DNA from: an uncultured Maribacter sp.
Lineage (GTDB): Bacteria; Bacteroidota; Bacteroidia; Flavobacteriales; Flavobacteriaceae
Reading direction: 5' to 3'
Assembly (NCBI RefSeq): GCF_947496775.1
Contig: NZ_CANMDU010000001.1
Location: forward strand, 372,001 to 436,000
DNA length: 64,000 nt
The position numbers and the translations under genes were made by a program. Positions 63,535-64,000 of this stretch are shown here, one piece after another (positions within the stretch are counted from its first letter, which is position 1; every line of letters begins with the position of its first letter). The notes beneath the pieces are model-generated. The model was not told the origin of the DNA. It saw only the letters and a program-made list of their open reading frames with translations, and did no database searches.

Positions 63535-64000
63535 TTATCTTATTAGCTGTATCCAGCCTTTTCTCACTTCGGTTCCATCTCCTAAATCTAATATATAGAA
63601 ATATGTTCCGTCTGGCACTTGACCATCATTACCTTCTCCCTCCCAATTATTAGCATATCTTGTAACTGCATGAACTAAGTTTCCATATCTATCATATATC
63701 TGCAAACGATTTAGAGGATATTGTTCTATACATTGGACTTTTAAAAAGTCATTAGTACCATCCCCGTTTGGCGAAAATTGATTAAAAACAAACCCGCAAT
63801 CTGCTTCTATAGGTAAACTTACCAATACCTCAACACTTGCGCCATTATTTCCATCGGGATTACCACTATCTATTTGCGCAGGAACAGAACCTATAATTGT
63901 TGCTGTATTTATAAATGTACCTGCATTTGGCACCGTTACTGTTATCTCTAAGATAGCCTCTTCATCTTGGATTAATTCTGGAATTAACCATTCCCCCGTT
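63535..64000 (-). CDS. gliding motility-associated C-terminal domain protein (type-B T9SS cargo; N-terminus beyond window)
   Basis: The frame stays open to the window edge (a GTG at 63933 is internal), so only about 154 C-terminal residues are seen. First comes the end of a DUF11-like domain (ILEITVTVPNAGTFINTATIIGS, NPDGNNGASVEV). Then the CHU_C / type B sorting domain: CGFVFNQFSPNGDGTNDFLKVQCIEQYPLNRLQIYDRYGNLVHAV, ending DGTYFYILDLGDGTEVRKGWIQLIR. Such proteins are secreted by the type IX system with a PorP/SprF partner, which lies directly downstream. Likely a repeat-rich surface adhesin of the SprB type. Confidence 0.9.
   Translation of the reverse strand, partial: TGEWLIPELIQDEEAILEITVTVPNAGTFINTATIIGSVPAQIDSGNPDGNNGASVEVLVSLPIEADCGFVFNQFSPNGDGTNDFLKVQCIEQYPLNRLQIYDRYGNLVHAVTRYANNWEGEGNDGQVPDGTYFYILDLGDGTEVRKGWIQLIR

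Noticed and set aside
1-64000. CRISPR arrays, rRNA genes, intact IS transposases or a replication origin
   Set aside because: No regularly spaced repeats, no rRNA motifs, no transposase domains and no DnaA-box cluster were found on reading through.

Overview
The window is AT-rich DNA from a member of the Bacteroidota, almost certainly a marine Flavobacteriaceae. Evidence for this: -7 promoter boxes of the Bacteroidota type (TAnnTTTG), no Shine-Dalgarno sequences, type IX secretion/gliding proteins (PorG, PorP/SprF, a CHU_C-type C-terminal domain), a DUF4249/TonB-receptor pair, and fused Hpt-Adk and FolK-deoxynucleoside kinase enzymes. Two agar-degrading enzymes (GH50 and GH117 type) point to a seaweed-associated organism of the Cellulophaga/Zobellia/Maribacter kind; the genus is a guess.

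Layout. 1-8.4 kb: housekeeping genes (partial rRNA methyltransferase, DUF4136 lipoprotein, obgE, hpt-adk, purK-purE, an M14-type and an M3 peptidase). 8.4-16 kb: accessory block with a GH50 agarase lipoprotein, a 90-bp element with 18-bp perfect inverted ends, an 847-residue YwqK/MORN-like repeat protein, and two tandem metzincin-like lipoproteins, the second with its catalytic Glu changed to Gln. 16-25 kb: fatty acid hydroxylase, rhodanese lipoprotein, ECF sigma factor with a tiny zinc anti-sigma-like protein, UbiA-like protein, gcvP, then a ketosynthase III/methyltransferase/glycosyltransferase run. 25-36 kb, mostly minus strand: DUF4249-TonB receptor, then the envelope cluster nadK-porG-uppS-bamA-ompH-ompH. 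36-54.5 kb: pdxJ, hydrolase, tig, clpP, clpX, a GH3-type acyl-adenylase relative, DUF2797, AsmA-like, queuosine-precursor transporter, sppA, folK-dNK, trmH-like and mutS. 54.5-58.6 kb: tRNA-Gly and tRNA-Leu behind a textbook promoter, a GH117 enzyme, a Cro/YozG-like regulator with a DUF2975 membrane partner, and a small unknown gene followed by a structured repeat that looks like a cassette boundary. 58.6-64 kb: SanA/YdcF-like protein, a divergent Nramp-family transporter, and an OmpA / PorP-SprF / CHU_C adhesin operon that runs off the window end.

Working together: GH50 would release neoagaro-oligosaccharides that GH117 splits into D-galactose and 3,6-anhydro-L-galactose, although the genes lie 44 kb apart and neither sits in a SusC/SusD-type locus. 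BamA, the two OmpH chaperones, UppS and PorG build the outer membrane and its secretion system; the PorP/SprF-OmpA operon at the right end serves a type-B cargo. No rRNA operon, CRISPR array, prophage or intact insertion sequence was seen.
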